Below, one piece after another: positions 8,331 through 18,779 of a stretch of DNA of 37,022 nucleotides. Under the pieces are notes generated by a model. That model was not told the DNA's origin and did not search any database. It saw only the letters and a list, made by a program, of their open reading frames with translations. This stretch comes from Russula earlei (Eukaryota > Basidiomycota > Agaricomycetes > Russulales > Russulaceae), in NCBI GenBank assembly GCA_025769875.1, contig JAGFNK010000514.1, positions 1 to 37,022 of the forward strand. The letters are read 5' to 3'. Numbering within the stretch: position 1 is the first letter of the stretch; each line of letters opens with the position of its first letter. A program made the position numbers and the translations under genes.

Positions 8331-9581
8331 CCTAGGTGGTATAAGGGATGATAGTAGCTCTGCAATGATGAAGATGGAAGTGTGTTTGATCTGAAGGGAC
8401 TTGACAGATCTTGTGTGGTTTGCAGCAATGATGAGGAGTCCTACAATGATCAGCCATATGTCCTTGGTGGTTACAGAGGATGCATGTCCCAATTTTGGGA
8501 CATTCAAAGGTGTTGTGTCCTTTGTCGCTGCACCACAAGCATTTGTTGGTAACACAAGGGTGGAATTGGTACCAGGGGTCCATGATCGCTTCTTTGGCCT
8601 CTTTGTGTTCTTTGTCAGTGAGGTGGGGCATGGATTGGAAAAGGATGCATGGTTCAATGTGAACTTTGGCATTGGCTTGCACTAGATTCATCTTGGAGTC
8701 TTTAATCTCCCATACCATGTCATGGTATCATCCCCTTGTGGTGACCAGTTGGTTGGCCATTTGGTGAGCCTTTTGGATGGTGAACCTATACCTGTGAACT
8801 TCTGCTTCAAGGGATAGGTCTTCTTCCAACCTAAGGGCTTCATCTACTGCCTTTGTATGTTTCAACCCACTTTGGAAGAGGAAGGCATCTTTCTTTGTGA
8901 GGAGGGGGTGAGGATAGCAGTTGGCTTGAGCTTGGATGGGGATGTGATGAGTGGGACAGCCAGGACTGTAGGTGGCTAGTACAGAGGGGAAATTGTTGAT
9001 GAGATCAGGTAAGACAAATCATGGAGGAAGGGTGTCATCTTTGTTTCTGGGGCTGGGAATGAGTAGGTTGAGTCCTAAGTCCCCTTCCCATCCATCTCCT
9101 AGTTCTTCTAGTTCTGTCTTTTGGTTGATCATTTGTGGGGCAGTAGGGGGAGGTCCATCATAGGCTGGGGGAGAATTGTCATTTATTGGTTGTTGGGTGA
9201 AGTTCTTGTTGAGGAGAATAGTCATTCTGGAATGGGAGTGTCCATGTGAGGGGGAATGGAAAGTGGGTCTGGAGAGGGAGAACAAACATGATAGGAGGGA
9301 CTGTGAGTTCTAGGAGGAGATGTAGTTCCCAGTGTGGGGGAATGGTTGCCAAAGGCATGGAGTATGGTACACAGAGAGTCTTCATCCCAGAGATCATGAG
9401 CTCATACAATCATGGTGGCATGCTGTGCCACATGTCTAACTAAAAGTCTGATGTTAGCAGTGGTGGCAGTTGATGGAGATGGTTCTCTGGATGGTGGTAG
9501 TGGTACAAGAGTTGGAGATGGGGGTTGAGTGGGAACTAGAGTGGTGGACAATGCAGAGGGGAAGTTGGGAGTGGAGGACAT
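8331..9581 (-). pseudogene. ORF3 of family A': zinc-knuckle protein after the chromodomain (broken)
   Basis: This frame starts at an ATG (9581, MSSTPNFPS) in frame with the preceding chromodomain, so here it could also be a Pol extension. It spans about 417 codons and stops near 8331, just before the polypurine tract. It has a Pro/Ser/Thr-rich N-terminus, a segment with ELEELGDGWEGDLGLNLLIP, and a region EIKDSKMNLVQANAKVHIEP. These are followed by two CCHC knuckles, CLWCSDKGHNTFEC and CILCNHQGHMADHC, and a Cys/His-rich tail. The same blocks recur in order in the A element at 22115-23384, which indicates past selection on the protein. CCHC knuckles bind nucleic acid; the role of the whole protein is unknown. 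Frameshifts near 8720-9000 and 9300-9400 break it. Confidence 0.75.
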
Positions 9582-10020
9582 GTTGGTGTTGGTTAGAAGT
9601 GAGAGAGGAAGACAGTGTGGGACTGGTGTTTGGTTGATAGGTCTTTGTCTTTTATACATTTGGTCATCCAGCCATAACAGAGTAATATTCTTTGAGAAGT
9701 TGGGGGTGTTTAGGTCATGGTCATTGACCCAAGAGTCATCTGATGCAGGGTAGCCTTTCCAGTGTATGAGGCATTGTATTTTACATGTTTGACCAAATCT
9801 TCTAATGTCTAGAATTGCTTCAATTTTGTATTCTTCCTCATTTTCGACAGTAGGTGGAGGGCCTGTATATGGCATGTTGTATTCCTCTGTTTCTATATAT
9901 GGGAGGAGAAAGGTTGATGTGGAAGGTGTTATGTATTTTCATTGATGGCAGTAGTTGAAGTTGATAGGCAACTTTGGAGATTATTTTCATAATTAGGAAG
10001 GGTCCTTCTTTCATCTCTGG
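9582..10020 (-). pseudogene. pol: Integrase C-terminus and chromodomain of family A' Pol
   Basis: The minus strand reads EGPFLIMKIISKVAYQLQL, the integrase C-terminal GPF module, then NTFHINLSPP. After a frameshift comes a chromodomain at about 9833-9696 (EYKIEAILDIRRFG, IHWKGYPASDDSW), the feature of chromoviruses that can direct insertion to marked chromatin. Compared with the A element, about 25 codons just upstream of GPF are missing, apparently an internal deletion. The gene is cut at 10020 by the family C solo LTR and resumes at 36271 on the same strand. Confidence 0.85.
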
Positions 10021-10117
10021 TGTTGTAATCTGTCCTCTTTGTTCATCACTAACCTTCATCTCTATTTTTACTTACTGCCCTTGTTCCCTCAGCTACTGTT
10101 TCATCCCTTGATTTTGA

Positions 10118-10808
10118 TTATTGTCATTTTCACGTGACCTTGCACTTGCCATTTTTGGATGTCATTTCAAGTGTGAAATCAAAACTGCTACATCTCAACA
10201 GTTTCTCAACAGATTGCCTTGAAACTTTGACAGTAGAACCTTACATACTGTATCTAGGTGCAGCTACAATATGGGAGCCTAATATTCAGTTCCTGAAATG
10301 TTGATTTTTGGGTGCTGACATGGGTGCAAAACTTTGAACTGCCATATCTCAACTGTTTCTCAATCAATTGACTTGAAACTTTGACAGTGGTATCTCATGT
10401 ACTGTATCTATGTGCAGCTCAAGAGTTGGGGTCCAATTATTAGTTCTTGAAGTTTCCATTTTTGGGTGTGATCTGAGTGCAAAATTTTGAACTGCCATAT
10501 CTCAACCATTTCTCCATAGATTGCCTTGAAATTTGGACAGTGGGATCTCATGTACTGTGTCTAGGTGCATGCCAAGAGTTGGTGTCTAATTATTAGTTCT
10601 TGAAGTTTTGATTTTTGGGTGCAGATCTGTGTGCAAAATTTCAAACTGCAATATCTCAACCATTTCTCCATGGATTGCCTTGAAACTTGGACAGTAGAAC
10701 CTCATGTACTGTATCCAGATGCAGCCAAATCATGGGTTTCACTGCTTGAATCTTTACATTTTGGGATGCTGACCCCAAGCATGATATGATTACATTGTCC
10801 CTACAGCT
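10118..10808 (+). repeat. Left inverted-repeat arm of the large DNA element
   Basis: The arm begins TTATTGTCATTTTCACGTGA and extends to about GATTACATTGTCCCTA. It is nearly identical to the reverse complement of 33381-34601 after removal of the D solo LTR; the unique ~80 bp at the outer end are followed by the 154 bp repeats. Confidence 0.85.
10201..10800 (+). repeat. Tandem ~154 bp repeats within the arm
   Basis: Repeat units start at 10201, 10355, 10508 and 10662, giving periods of 154, 153 and 154 bp. Each opens with RTTTCTC, then GATTGCCTTGAAACTTTGAC or a close variant, a TACTGTATC block, and closes with a CATATCTCAAC block. The fourth unit diverges after about 100 bp. The same array is inverted in the right arm. 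No coding sense is apparent. Confidence 0.85.
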
Positions 10809-11744
10809 GAACACATGATATGGTATGACTATTTACAACTGTAGCACATGAGCAGGGCATGCTTGAGTTCATGGGGCCAGCCAAGGACTGAGGGAAGACC
10901 AAGAGAGATGAAATCAAAATGATGACACAAGGCATGTGTCGAGGCAGCGATTGTGATCGTGCATGAATGGGCAAAGTGAAGTGAGGCAAGGCAAGGCGAT
11001 GGTGGGCTGCAAGCCCTCACGTATGGTGGCAGCAAAGGATGGCAAATGATGGCAAATGATGGAGGGGTGGCTCAGTAGGTCAGAGCGACAGTGTGCTGCT
11101 GTTGGGTGGGCACCTTTTGGCATTTGTTGTGCATGATGCGGCATTCACACACTACATTCACATTTCCTGCTGCTTGTCTACCCCTTGCACACCTGCTGAA
11201 AGGATGCAAGTGTTTATTATGCAAGCCATCAGGACAGGTCTGTTATATGTGGTGTGATTCACCTGACCCACTGCCTTTTCTGCATCATTTGAGCTTTCCC
11301 CTCGCCCACTGCAAAGCATGTGGCTCAAGCAATGCATCATTTGTATACACCCATCCCACTGGGAGCCACAAAAGCATGAACAAACTGGTTTATCAACGAT
11401 GAAAAAAAAAAAGAAAGCTCACAATTATCTGCACTGACTTTGCACCCCTTGGCTTTAATGTCAACCTGCCAGTCTCTCGTCTGAACAAATGCCCAACCAG
11501 GTTTGAGCAGGACATGAGATTGCTGCTGCTACCATGTGAGCAGACCATGTGATGGGCACAAAGAAAGGCAACCACAGACCTCACTGCCACCATCCACTGT
11601 GATGGCACTGCAGCCATCCTGTCCATGCGTCCATGTGATGCACTCACCCATTTTGAAGTTAGCCTTGTTCTACTCCACCCCTTTGCTGCCTGGGGCCAAG
11701 TGTTCATTCTCAAATAGTTTGACCTCACGGAGCTTGCTCTGGAA
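10809..11744. other. Interior of the large DNA element, left part: no gene recognised
   Basis: No frame resembles a transposase or other known protein. An A-rich run lies at 11402-11413. A stretch near 11068 resembles a pol III A box but has no B box. Position 11745-11749 is the GTGAT duplicated by the family C insertion; the interior continues at 31580. Confidence 0.6.
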
Positions 11745-11749
11745 GTGAT

Positions 11750-12351
11750 TGTTGTGATCTACCCCTCTTTGGTTCGTCCCTAAACTACATCTTATTGTTC
11801 TTTACTTTCACCCCCATCTCCTTGGTTATGGTTTCATCCCTTGATGCTGATGGCCCTTATTGTTTCACTCATTGTGTTTCATCTATTGTTTTATCTATTG
11901 TTGGGTCTCTTTTGCTATTGGCTCACTTGTATCTATTGTTCCACATATAGTACTGTACAGCCTCACTAGATACAGTATTTAAGTGCCTGTAGAAGCTGGG
12001 GAATGCCCCAAGCTTAGCTTTGTCCCATTTCTTGTTGCATCTCTTTGCCCTGTATCCTCTCTCAAATCACAACTCGTTTGTGCTGGCTCTTACCTTGCTT
12101 GACATCAACACACTAGAAGGAACCCTTACATTCCTCTCACTCCTCTCTTGCTCTATCATTGTCCTCCTCTTCTGTGAAACCAGAAGATTGACTCTGTCTG
12201 TGGACTGAGTCATTATCTGACTCAGCCTTGAGATGCTAAACCTTTGATCCGGTCTCCTCGAGCCGGCCCACTGAACTTTTTGACCAAGTCACAGGGACTT
12301 GGCCCCCACTGAGCCTTGAGCTAATGCTCTTATGGCCGCGACGCTGTAACA
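11750..12351 (+). repeat. 5' LTR of family C element
   Basis: The 602 bp LTR carries TATTTAAG at 11976-11983, the putative primer segment at 12010-12020, and a GGGG/CCCC inverted repeat just upstream of it. It differs from the 3' LTR (30968-31574) at scattered positions, so the insertion is not recent. Confidence 0.92.
12010..12020 (+). promoter_or_regulatory. Putative mRNA 5' end / self-primer of family C
   Basis: AAGCTTAGCTT begins 34 bp after the first T of TATTTAAG. It is perfectly complementary over 11 nt to 12353-12363, just after the LTR. Tf1 of fission yeast uses the first 11 nt of its mRNA as primer, so both position and length fit. Confidence 0.7.
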
Positions 12352-12352
12352 C

Positions 12353-12363
12353 AAGCTAAGCTT
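12353..12363 (+). promoter_or_regulatory. Self-primer binding site of family C
   Basis: AAGCTAAGCTT starts one base after the LTR end at 12351. It is the exact reverse complement of 12010-12020. No tRNA 3'-end complement is present here. Confidence 0.7.
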
Positions 12364-13842
12364 TCTTACTCCATTCTGGAGATCAACCTCAAATTACCAC
12401 CAAACCACTGGATCCACATCCAACCTAGACCCTCCCCAGATCTCCCTCAACACATCGTAGGAACTGCCACTTGGGACAGCTTCCACACCTTCCTCTGCTA
12501 TGTTACCACTGAAAATAACGAAGAACTACCTGTTGAATTCATCAACAATCACTGGTTCGAACTACAACTCAGAAGAGGACAGCTCTAGACCCATCAAGAC
12601 CTAGAACTTATCAGAAACAGCCTTGGACTAGGGCTACTGGAGGGAAACGACCCTCTTTACAAACCACCATCAGAAACAGAAGCCTCTTCTACAGAAGGCA
12701 ACCCCCCCAAGCCAGAAAATACCACTGAGACTCAGACACCTTTTTGAATCCCCTGCATTAGAACCAGAGGACCTCCCTGAAGCCCAGGAATCCACCGAAC
12801 CACCAGAACCCCCAAACACCCTCAGAATCCCCAGAACCCATTATGGCAGCGCAAGCCCCACAAGCTGCTCCAGCCCCTCAGGTTGCCGTGCAACCAGTCA
12901 TAGCACCACAGGCCACCCAAGGAACCAACGGATCCCTTAGCGGCAAAGAACCACAGTCTTCACAGGAGAAAGAAACAAAACTAAAGATTTATCATGGAGT
13001 TCAACCTTTACTGGGGACCTCAATGACAACAAGGCAGTCATGAGGGACCCCTCTAAAAGGGTCATCCTAGCTCTTTCCTACATCCAAGGGGAAAAGGTAG
13101 AAGATTGGGTAAACTCACAAGTAACGGCCCTTAGGGAAAAAATAACTAGGGCCCAGAGTCCTGTCAATTGAAATGACGAAGTCCTGTGGACTGATTTTGT
13201 CACCAATTTCACATTCAAATTCACCAACACAGCCAAAAAGGAAGATGCCCAGGCAGCTCTTGTCAAACTTGAAATGAAGGATTCTCTTGATGACTACATC
13301 TCCGCCTCCTGAAACAACTTCTTACTAAACAGGACGGCCAGAGGACAGATGTAATCACCATTGAGAGCTTCAAAATGGACTCCAAAAGTGGCCTCTACCA
13401 TGCAATTTTAAACAGAGACACCTGGCCCACCACTCTCCAGGAATGGAAGGAGGAAGCCAGGAGACAACATCGACAATTTGTCACTAGCAGGGAGAAACTC
13501 AAAGGAAAAAGGACTACACACTCCCCTTTGGAGCACAAGTCTCATCACCCTGACCAAATGCAAGTGGACGCTGCCAAGTCCAACTTTAAGAAACTTACTG
13601 AAGAAGAGAGGAAACAGTTGGCAAAAGAAGGGCATTGCTTCCATTGCAGGGAGAAAGGCCACCTCAGTTGGGAATGCCCCAAAAACATGGTTCCCACCAC
13701 TTCTAAGGCCCACATCACCAAACCAACCCCAGAACCATCTAAGGAAGAAGAACCAGCTTCTATGGTAGCAAGCATGAAAGCCCTGCCAGATGAGGAACGA
13801 GCCAAAATCTGGGACTTCATCCTCAAGGAGGATTTTCTCTAG
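12362..13842 (+). pseudogene. gag: Gag of family C (broken)
   Basis: This is the particle-forming protein of the element. No initiating ATG is obvious; the first open segment (12362-12588) contains TATWDSFHTFLCYVTT and PVEFINNHWFELQLRRGQL, then a TAG stop. A Pro/Glu-rich linker and an Ala/Pro/Gln-rich stretch (from 12843) follow. The Gag core reads VILALSYIQGEKVEDWVNSQ and MKDSLDDYIS between frameshifts. The final segment (13375-13842) is open for 155 codons and includes a perfect CCHC knuckle CFHCREKGHLSWEC at 13636-13677, ending KEDFL at a TAG. At least four disruptions are visible. It lies directly upstream of the protease. Confidence 0.85.
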
Positions 13843-13849
13843 GCCAAAA

Positions 13850-14639
13850 TGCAACAGTCGGCATGGAGGCCCAAATAGATACCATTGTCAACCATAAAGA
13901 AAACTCAATGAAAGTTCCTTTTATGCTAACAACCAATGGAAAGACTGGCCAGTGCTCCTTGACAGCAGAGCAACAGAGAATTTCATCAGTCAAGGAATCA
14001 TGGAAAATTTACAAATCCCACTCCGAACCCTCAGAACCCCCAGACCCATCATCAATGTAGATGGCACTAGTAACCAAGGAGGAGCACTAACCCATTATGC
14101 TCATATGGCCGTACAGCATGGCCCCAACCACATGACTTCTCACCTTCTACATTACAAATTTAGGAGAAGATAGAATGATCCTTGGCTACCCCTTCCTAAA
14201 GGTGTTAAACCCCCTTGTCAACTGGAGCACTGGTTGCCTAAAAAACCACCTAGGGGTCTCTTACCCCCGTACCCTCAACTAAAACACCGAGAATCCAGGT
14301 TGCACAAATAAGGTCAACCATCATTCCCCCTGAATACTCACGACATCAGAAAGTCTTAGAAGAAGCAGCCAAATGACTCCCACCCAGTCGAGGAGAACTC
14401 AACTTTAGAATCACCTTGAAACCTGACGTCCTGAAGTTCCTTGATTGTCGAACTTACCCACTCCCCCAAAATGAAAAACAAGAACTGTCAGACAAATACA
14501 AGAGGACCTAGCCAAAGGTTTCATCAAGGATGGTGTTTCAGACTTTGTATCCCCTGTCTTCTTGTCCAGAAAAAGGATGGCACCACCCCACAAATGGTAG
14601 TCGACTACCGAAAACTTAATAATGCCACAGTCCCCCGAC
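13850..14639 (+). pseudogene. pol: Pol of family C, N-terminal part: protease and start of reverse transcriptase
   Basis: The protease region reads LLDSRATENFISQGIMENLQ near 13950. The usual active-site DSG is DSR here, so the enzyme would be dead even in frame. ILGYPFL follows near 14180, the typical end of the protease fold. The reverse transcriptase begins with QKKDGTTPQMVVDYRKLNNA near 14570-14630, one frame off the end of the fragment because of an extra base in a C run. The gene is interrupted at 14640-14644 by the copia element and continues at 26691 as NALPNMEEQL. Confidence 0.85.
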
Positions 14640-14644
14640 TATCA

Positions 14645-15130
14645 TGTGAGATTACCACTGGTTTGGGCAGTCTGATGTAATCACAGCCCAGTCGCATTAA
14701 TGTGTTGGCTCCCACAGACCGGGTGCTCTTGGCTCACACACATTGCTCACGTGTCGGATCAACCCGGACCGGCTCAGCTCAGATGCTGCAGCCTGCATAT
14801 GTCACAATGATAAGTTAATTGATGACAATCAGTAGCTACAAATGACTGATCCTTTATGATACAAGTTGGTAGTTATGGTTACTTTGCTTACAGACGCTTT
14901 TGCGTATTTAAGAGGCACTCAATTAGCTAGATCGCTTCAGTTTTGTCTTACACAAACTGAAGGTGAGTACTTACTGTTTCCTATCTTATCTATTGCATCT
15001 AATCATGCATTGTAGATATCTTTGATAGGTATTACTGATTTATAGTTTTGTCTACACAAACTGAAATATCTTTTGATAGATCTTAAGGATCTTATCATTG
15101 TTATCATAACCTGCACCATCTGCTTCAACA
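14645..15130 (+). repeat. 5' LTR of copia element
   Basis: This 486 bp LTR contains TATTTAAG at 14905 and a palindrome at 14935-14962 (CTTCAGTTTTGT with ACAAACTGAAG). It is longer than the 3' LTR because of a partial local duplication near 15030-15075 that repeats the TTTTGTC/CACAAACTGAA and ATATCTTTTGATAG blocks. Confidence 0.88.
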
Positions 15131-15147
15131 GGTTTATGGGCCCTGAC
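15131..15147 (+). promoter_or_regulatory. Copia primer binding site, resembling a half initiator-tRNA site
   Basis: GGTTTATGGGCCC follows the 5' LTR directly. Its complement resembles the anticodon arm of initiator methionine tRNA. Drosophila copia and many relatives are known to prime from a cleaved half of that tRNA. The match is from memory of the tRNA and has at least one mismatch. Confidence 0.45.
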
Positions 15148-15199
15148 CGTGTCTAAATTCCAAAGGCAAAGATCAACACACAAGCTCATCATTTTTCCT

Positions 15200-16100
15200 C
15201 AATATACATCTCCCTTATTCAAGAGGCCTCTGTTAATCAGATGACACCCCTTACTCCCCTCGGTCCCTGGAGCCAAAGGATTGACATGCACGCTATCATG
15301 CATCAGGGGGTACTGATTTATCTTCATTAATCCGGCAACAACCACTCCATTAGCCTGGATTGGCAATCCACATTTACCTAACATTTACTCATGGCACCCT
15401 CACACCATGTTCTACATTCCCTCCCGAAATCTCGATCACTCGCTTTGGTCATCTCGCTTACTGGCCATTACCCCACAATCATGAATAGTTATCACGTGTC
15501 GCACATCACAGATGATAGTTCTCTCCAGCAATACCATTGGGACGCTAGGGAGATCTCCTTTAGACGCACATGCTCTTGAAATATCCGTTCAGAAAGGTCA
15601 CATTGGCAGTAACAAAAAATGACATCAAAATTGTTTACTTGCAAGCTCAAGTGGGAGGAACTCAAATGTGCATATGGTGGCATATGGATCAATGTCAGCA
15701 TTCATATTCATTCGTAGCCCTCACAGGCACATTCCTAAATGACATACATCCGGTGTTCCCACAATTGCAACAATTAAATGATGCAAGAATCACTCTCCTA
15801 AACAACAACATACTCATATCGAATCTCCTCATCACTTTCATATTCACTAAAGCATTATTTGACGCCTACTCGGCTGTCACGTCAAACAATTCTAGCCTCT
15901 GGTGCTCCCGATGGACCTTTCCCCAGTCATTGGGCTGGCCTCTCCACCTCACTTAATACAGACATTCCAGTAAGATAGACAACACTACATCCAAAACACA
16001 ATGCTATTATTGCAACAAACTTTGGCACACAGTCTGGACTATCAGAAGAGAAGGGAGAAGGCGACGAAAGACAAAGTGACAGGCACTGACAGGAACGTCA
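15200..16100 (+). pseudogene. gag: Gag of copia element (broken)
   Basis: The region between the primer site and the pol remnants contains short frames in shifting registers, for example TPLTPLGPWSQRIDMHAIM near 15245 and an open 128-codon segment at 15570-15956. A zinc-knuckle remnant CYYCNKLWHTVW lies at 16002-16037: the spacing Cys-x2-Cys-x4-His is kept, but Ile stands where the last Cys is expected. That placement, late in the first gene of a copia element, identifies it as Gag. No continuous frame remains, so it cannot make a functional product as sequenced. Confidence 0.65.
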
Positions 16101-16471
16101 GCACGTACATAGTGGGCACTGCTGCACTATCACTGAGGTGTCAGACATCTGATGAAGATGAGATTCGGGTTTCCCTTTACGTGGCGGCTAGATCTTGATC
16201 AACATGGACTACCCATTACAATTAGTCCATTCCGGACTCCTGACTTCATTTATCATGCTCTGGCCTCCAGAATGCGTTACTCTGGGAGGTCTTGCAGTCA
16301 TCAGACAGATCTGGACTGGATTTGGTATCCGTCCTGCTAACCGGAAGGAGTTGGAGATATTCTATTAACCCTCATAGACATCATACATGTACCGAAGGCT
16401 GATGCACATGACTACTCAGTGCGTGCGCTACTTTGGAATGAGGGAGCATCACATACACTCAAGAGGGGTGT
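16101..16471 (+). pseudogene. pol: Protease region of copia Pol, upstream of the nested element
   Basis: Pieces such as ILLTLIDIIHVPKADAHDYS (after a frame change) and ALLWNEGASHTLKRG just before 16467 match the stretch between protease and integrase in copia Pol. The last reading frame runs through the GGTGT duplication into 23889 (LKRG joined to VQTYTSKDWKIT). This shows the A element cut an intact frame. Earlier parts of the protease are in several frames and the active-site triad is not clear. Confidence 0.6.
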
Positions 16472-16972
16472 TGTCACAAGTACCGGCCCCTCGGACCGGA
16501 CCGGCAACCGGACAAGCCTACCCGGACAAACCTCACGATTCCCGCGCGTTTCTATGACTCGTTTCAGCCTCGCATATGCCAGTACTTTCCAGCGTGTTCT
16601 AGTTCCGATCAGCCTCACAGTTACCTTGTGTCTCCTATTTGATATAGGATACAATAGTCTATATAAACCTGTCTGTAGAAGAGAACAAGCCCTAAGCTTG
16701 TTCTCTTGTGAATATCACTGGATTCTAGCTTCGGACTGTAGGCTTGCAGGGAATCAAGCAATCGACTCAGAAACACTCTCCAATCTCTAAGTCTTCAGAA
16801 CGCGAAGACTTGTCTATCATATTTCCACTCAGCGGTACACACTAGCTCTTGCTGTGTTGTCACCGAGATCCCCGATTCTCGCGAAGAACTCAGTCGTCTC
16901 GCTCGACTCAGTGCTCACGGTCTCGCGCGATGTGAAACGATTTGTCAGCGACACCGCCCCCAGTCGGTGACA
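16472..16972 (+). repeat. 5' LTR of family A element
   Basis: The 501 bp LTR has TATATAAA at 16660-16667 and a perfect 11 bp stem inverted repeat around 16680-16706. It differs from the 3' LTR mainly by extra single bases (for example ATAGTC versus ATGTC, and GAAGAACTCAGTCG versus GAGAACTCATCG). Confidence 0.95.
16693..16704 (+). promoter_or_regulatory. Putative mRNA 5' end / self-primer of family A
   Basis: TAAGCTTGTTCT starts 33 bp after the first T of TATATAAA. It is perfectly complementary over 12 nt to 16975-16986. It is also the downstream arm of the LTR palindrome. Confidence 0.75.
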
Positions 16973-16974
16973 TT

Positions 16975-16986
16975 AGAACAAGCTTA
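16975..16986 (+). promoter_or_regulatory. Self-primer binding site of family A
   Basis: AGAACAAGCTTA starts two bases after the LTR end. It is the exact reverse complement of 16693-16704, the segment at the expected transcription start. No tRNA-type site is present. Confidence 0.75.
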
Positions 16987-17048
16987 CCACTCGAACCCTT
17001 GACCCCGAACCAGCACGCCGCAAACGAATACTATCTGTTTCTCTCAAA

Positions 17049-18749
17049 TGACTACTACTCGAGACTGGAAGACCAAAGGGTATCAACTCCCAACCATTGA
17101 AGGACTTGCTGCCCTCAAGTGTCCCTTTGAGTTGTTACCTGATCAAGAAAGAATGTTCCCAGCATAACCATGTTCGACGATGGTGTCGAATTCTACACCA
17201 TACAGAAAGACAGTGTGCCATGGACTGGCTATTATGCCAACTGGATGGGTGCCAAAGTAGCCCTGGGCCACCTCTACGGCCTCTGGTTCGAAATCGAACG
17301 ACGCGGAGACACGTGGGAAGCGACGCGCGTCGCTCCGACCGGCCTTCAGACTCCAACAAGCCCTCTCCGAGGCATTAACATCACTACACTGACAGCCTCA
17401 GGAACACCCAGTCCCTAGGTCGAGGACTTCAAGCCACGCCCCAGCGCCAGGACCGGCCCCCACCACCCACGCTCCGATGGAGCTCGAACCAACGACCACG
17501 ACGAACGTTTCGTCGCCGCCACTGACCCCGACCCGGTCCAGCCACAACCCGCTTCATCCGGGACAGCACAACCCCCCACTCGCGCCTCATTCTCCCGGAA
17601 TAGGAGGCCGCGGAATACGACCCCCGAGCCCCGACCCCGACCCCGACGACTACGATACACGCACAGGACCGCGACCGCAACGCACGCGGCCCCGACTATG
17701 GGAAACTCGAGGGAATTCCCCCCGAATTCTTCAATGGTGATCGCGCACGCACACATGCAGTTCTTGGTCGCATTTAATAGGTTTATGTCCATGAACCACG
17801 ACAGTAAAATTGCCAGGGATCCCATCAAGAAATGTGCATATTCCTCTCACTTAATGAAAGGACCCAAAGTCGAAGGATGGCTCGAGGCCATGGACCAATG
17901 GCTCGAAGACGTGCAAAGCGACCCTACTAATATCCCACTCGGACTGACAGCGTGGGAAGGCTATGCGACAACAATTCCGACGCGCGTTCACCGACTATGC
18001 GGAACGCGAGAAAGCCCAAGACAGACTCAAAGAATTGAAAGATGAAGGATGGCCTACTTGACGACTACATATCCGAATTCCAATTACTGGCCAGACGTGC
18101 AGGGACTCGACTGTCGACGAACCAACAGTCATGAGGCTATTCGCGTGGGGACTTCCACGGTCCTGGTCGAATCGTGCCTCGATCTCGAAGACCCCACCTC
18201 CTTTGTTGATTGGGTCGCAGCAGCACAGAAGCATCACGGGTCTGGATGCGCAAACGCGCGATCTTATCCTGACCACTCCAGCACACGGACGCAACCCAAT
18301 CAACCACAAACAATAGGCCTGGGGACGATTGGTCAACTCGGCATGGGCCAACCGTGGGAACAATCAAGGCAACACCACACCTGCACGACCACGACTCCCA
18401 CCACGCGACCCAAACGCGATGGACACCAGCGCAGGCGCCGCTCGTAAGGCAGTCACCGAAGCCGAAAAACAGAAACACAGAGAAGAAGGAGATGCTTCCA
18501 TTGCTCTCTTCGAGGACATTTGGCCCGGACTGCCCCACGAAACCGAAACGCGAGATAACTCGCGCACGCGCCGCCGACCGTCACCACGTCCGAATCTCCG
18601 TGGTAGAGATCATCGAAGAAAACGCGGCCATCAAGGTCGTCAACGCCGCGAAGGCCCCTATCCTAAGGAAGACTAAAGAAATCTTTCATCAAGATGCTTT
18701 CAGAGGAGGAACTGATGAGACCGAAGAACAGGGTTTTTCGGACGCCTGA
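17049..18749 (+). pseudogene. gag: Gag of family A (frameshifted)
   Basis: The first ATG at 17049 opens MTTTRDWKTKGYQL; a one-base loss near 17163 shifts to the frame of MFDDGVEFYTIQ and YYANWMGAKVALGHLYGLWF. A Pro/Arg-rich linker (17400-17700) is followed by the Gag core: FLVAFNRFMSMN, then KGPKVEGWLEAMDQWLED, then AFTDYAEREKAQDRLKELKM and DDYISEFQLLARRAG in shifted frames. Near 18490 a knuckle begins CFHCSLRGHLAR, and a one-base indel inside it moves the final Cys to another frame. A basic tail ends at 18749. The sequence is GC- and CpG-rich, unlike the surrounding copia. The many clean one-base shifts could be real decay or sequencing error. Confidence 0.85.
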
Positions 18750-18779
18750 GTGCGACGGCGATCGCTCGGGCCTTAAATA

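Noticed and set aside
11068..11095. A tRNA-like or SINE promoter: TGGCTCAGTAGGT matches a pol III A box.
   Set aside because: No B box (GGTTCRANNCC-like) within the next ~100 bp and no cloverleaf could be drawn; a single A-box match is weak.
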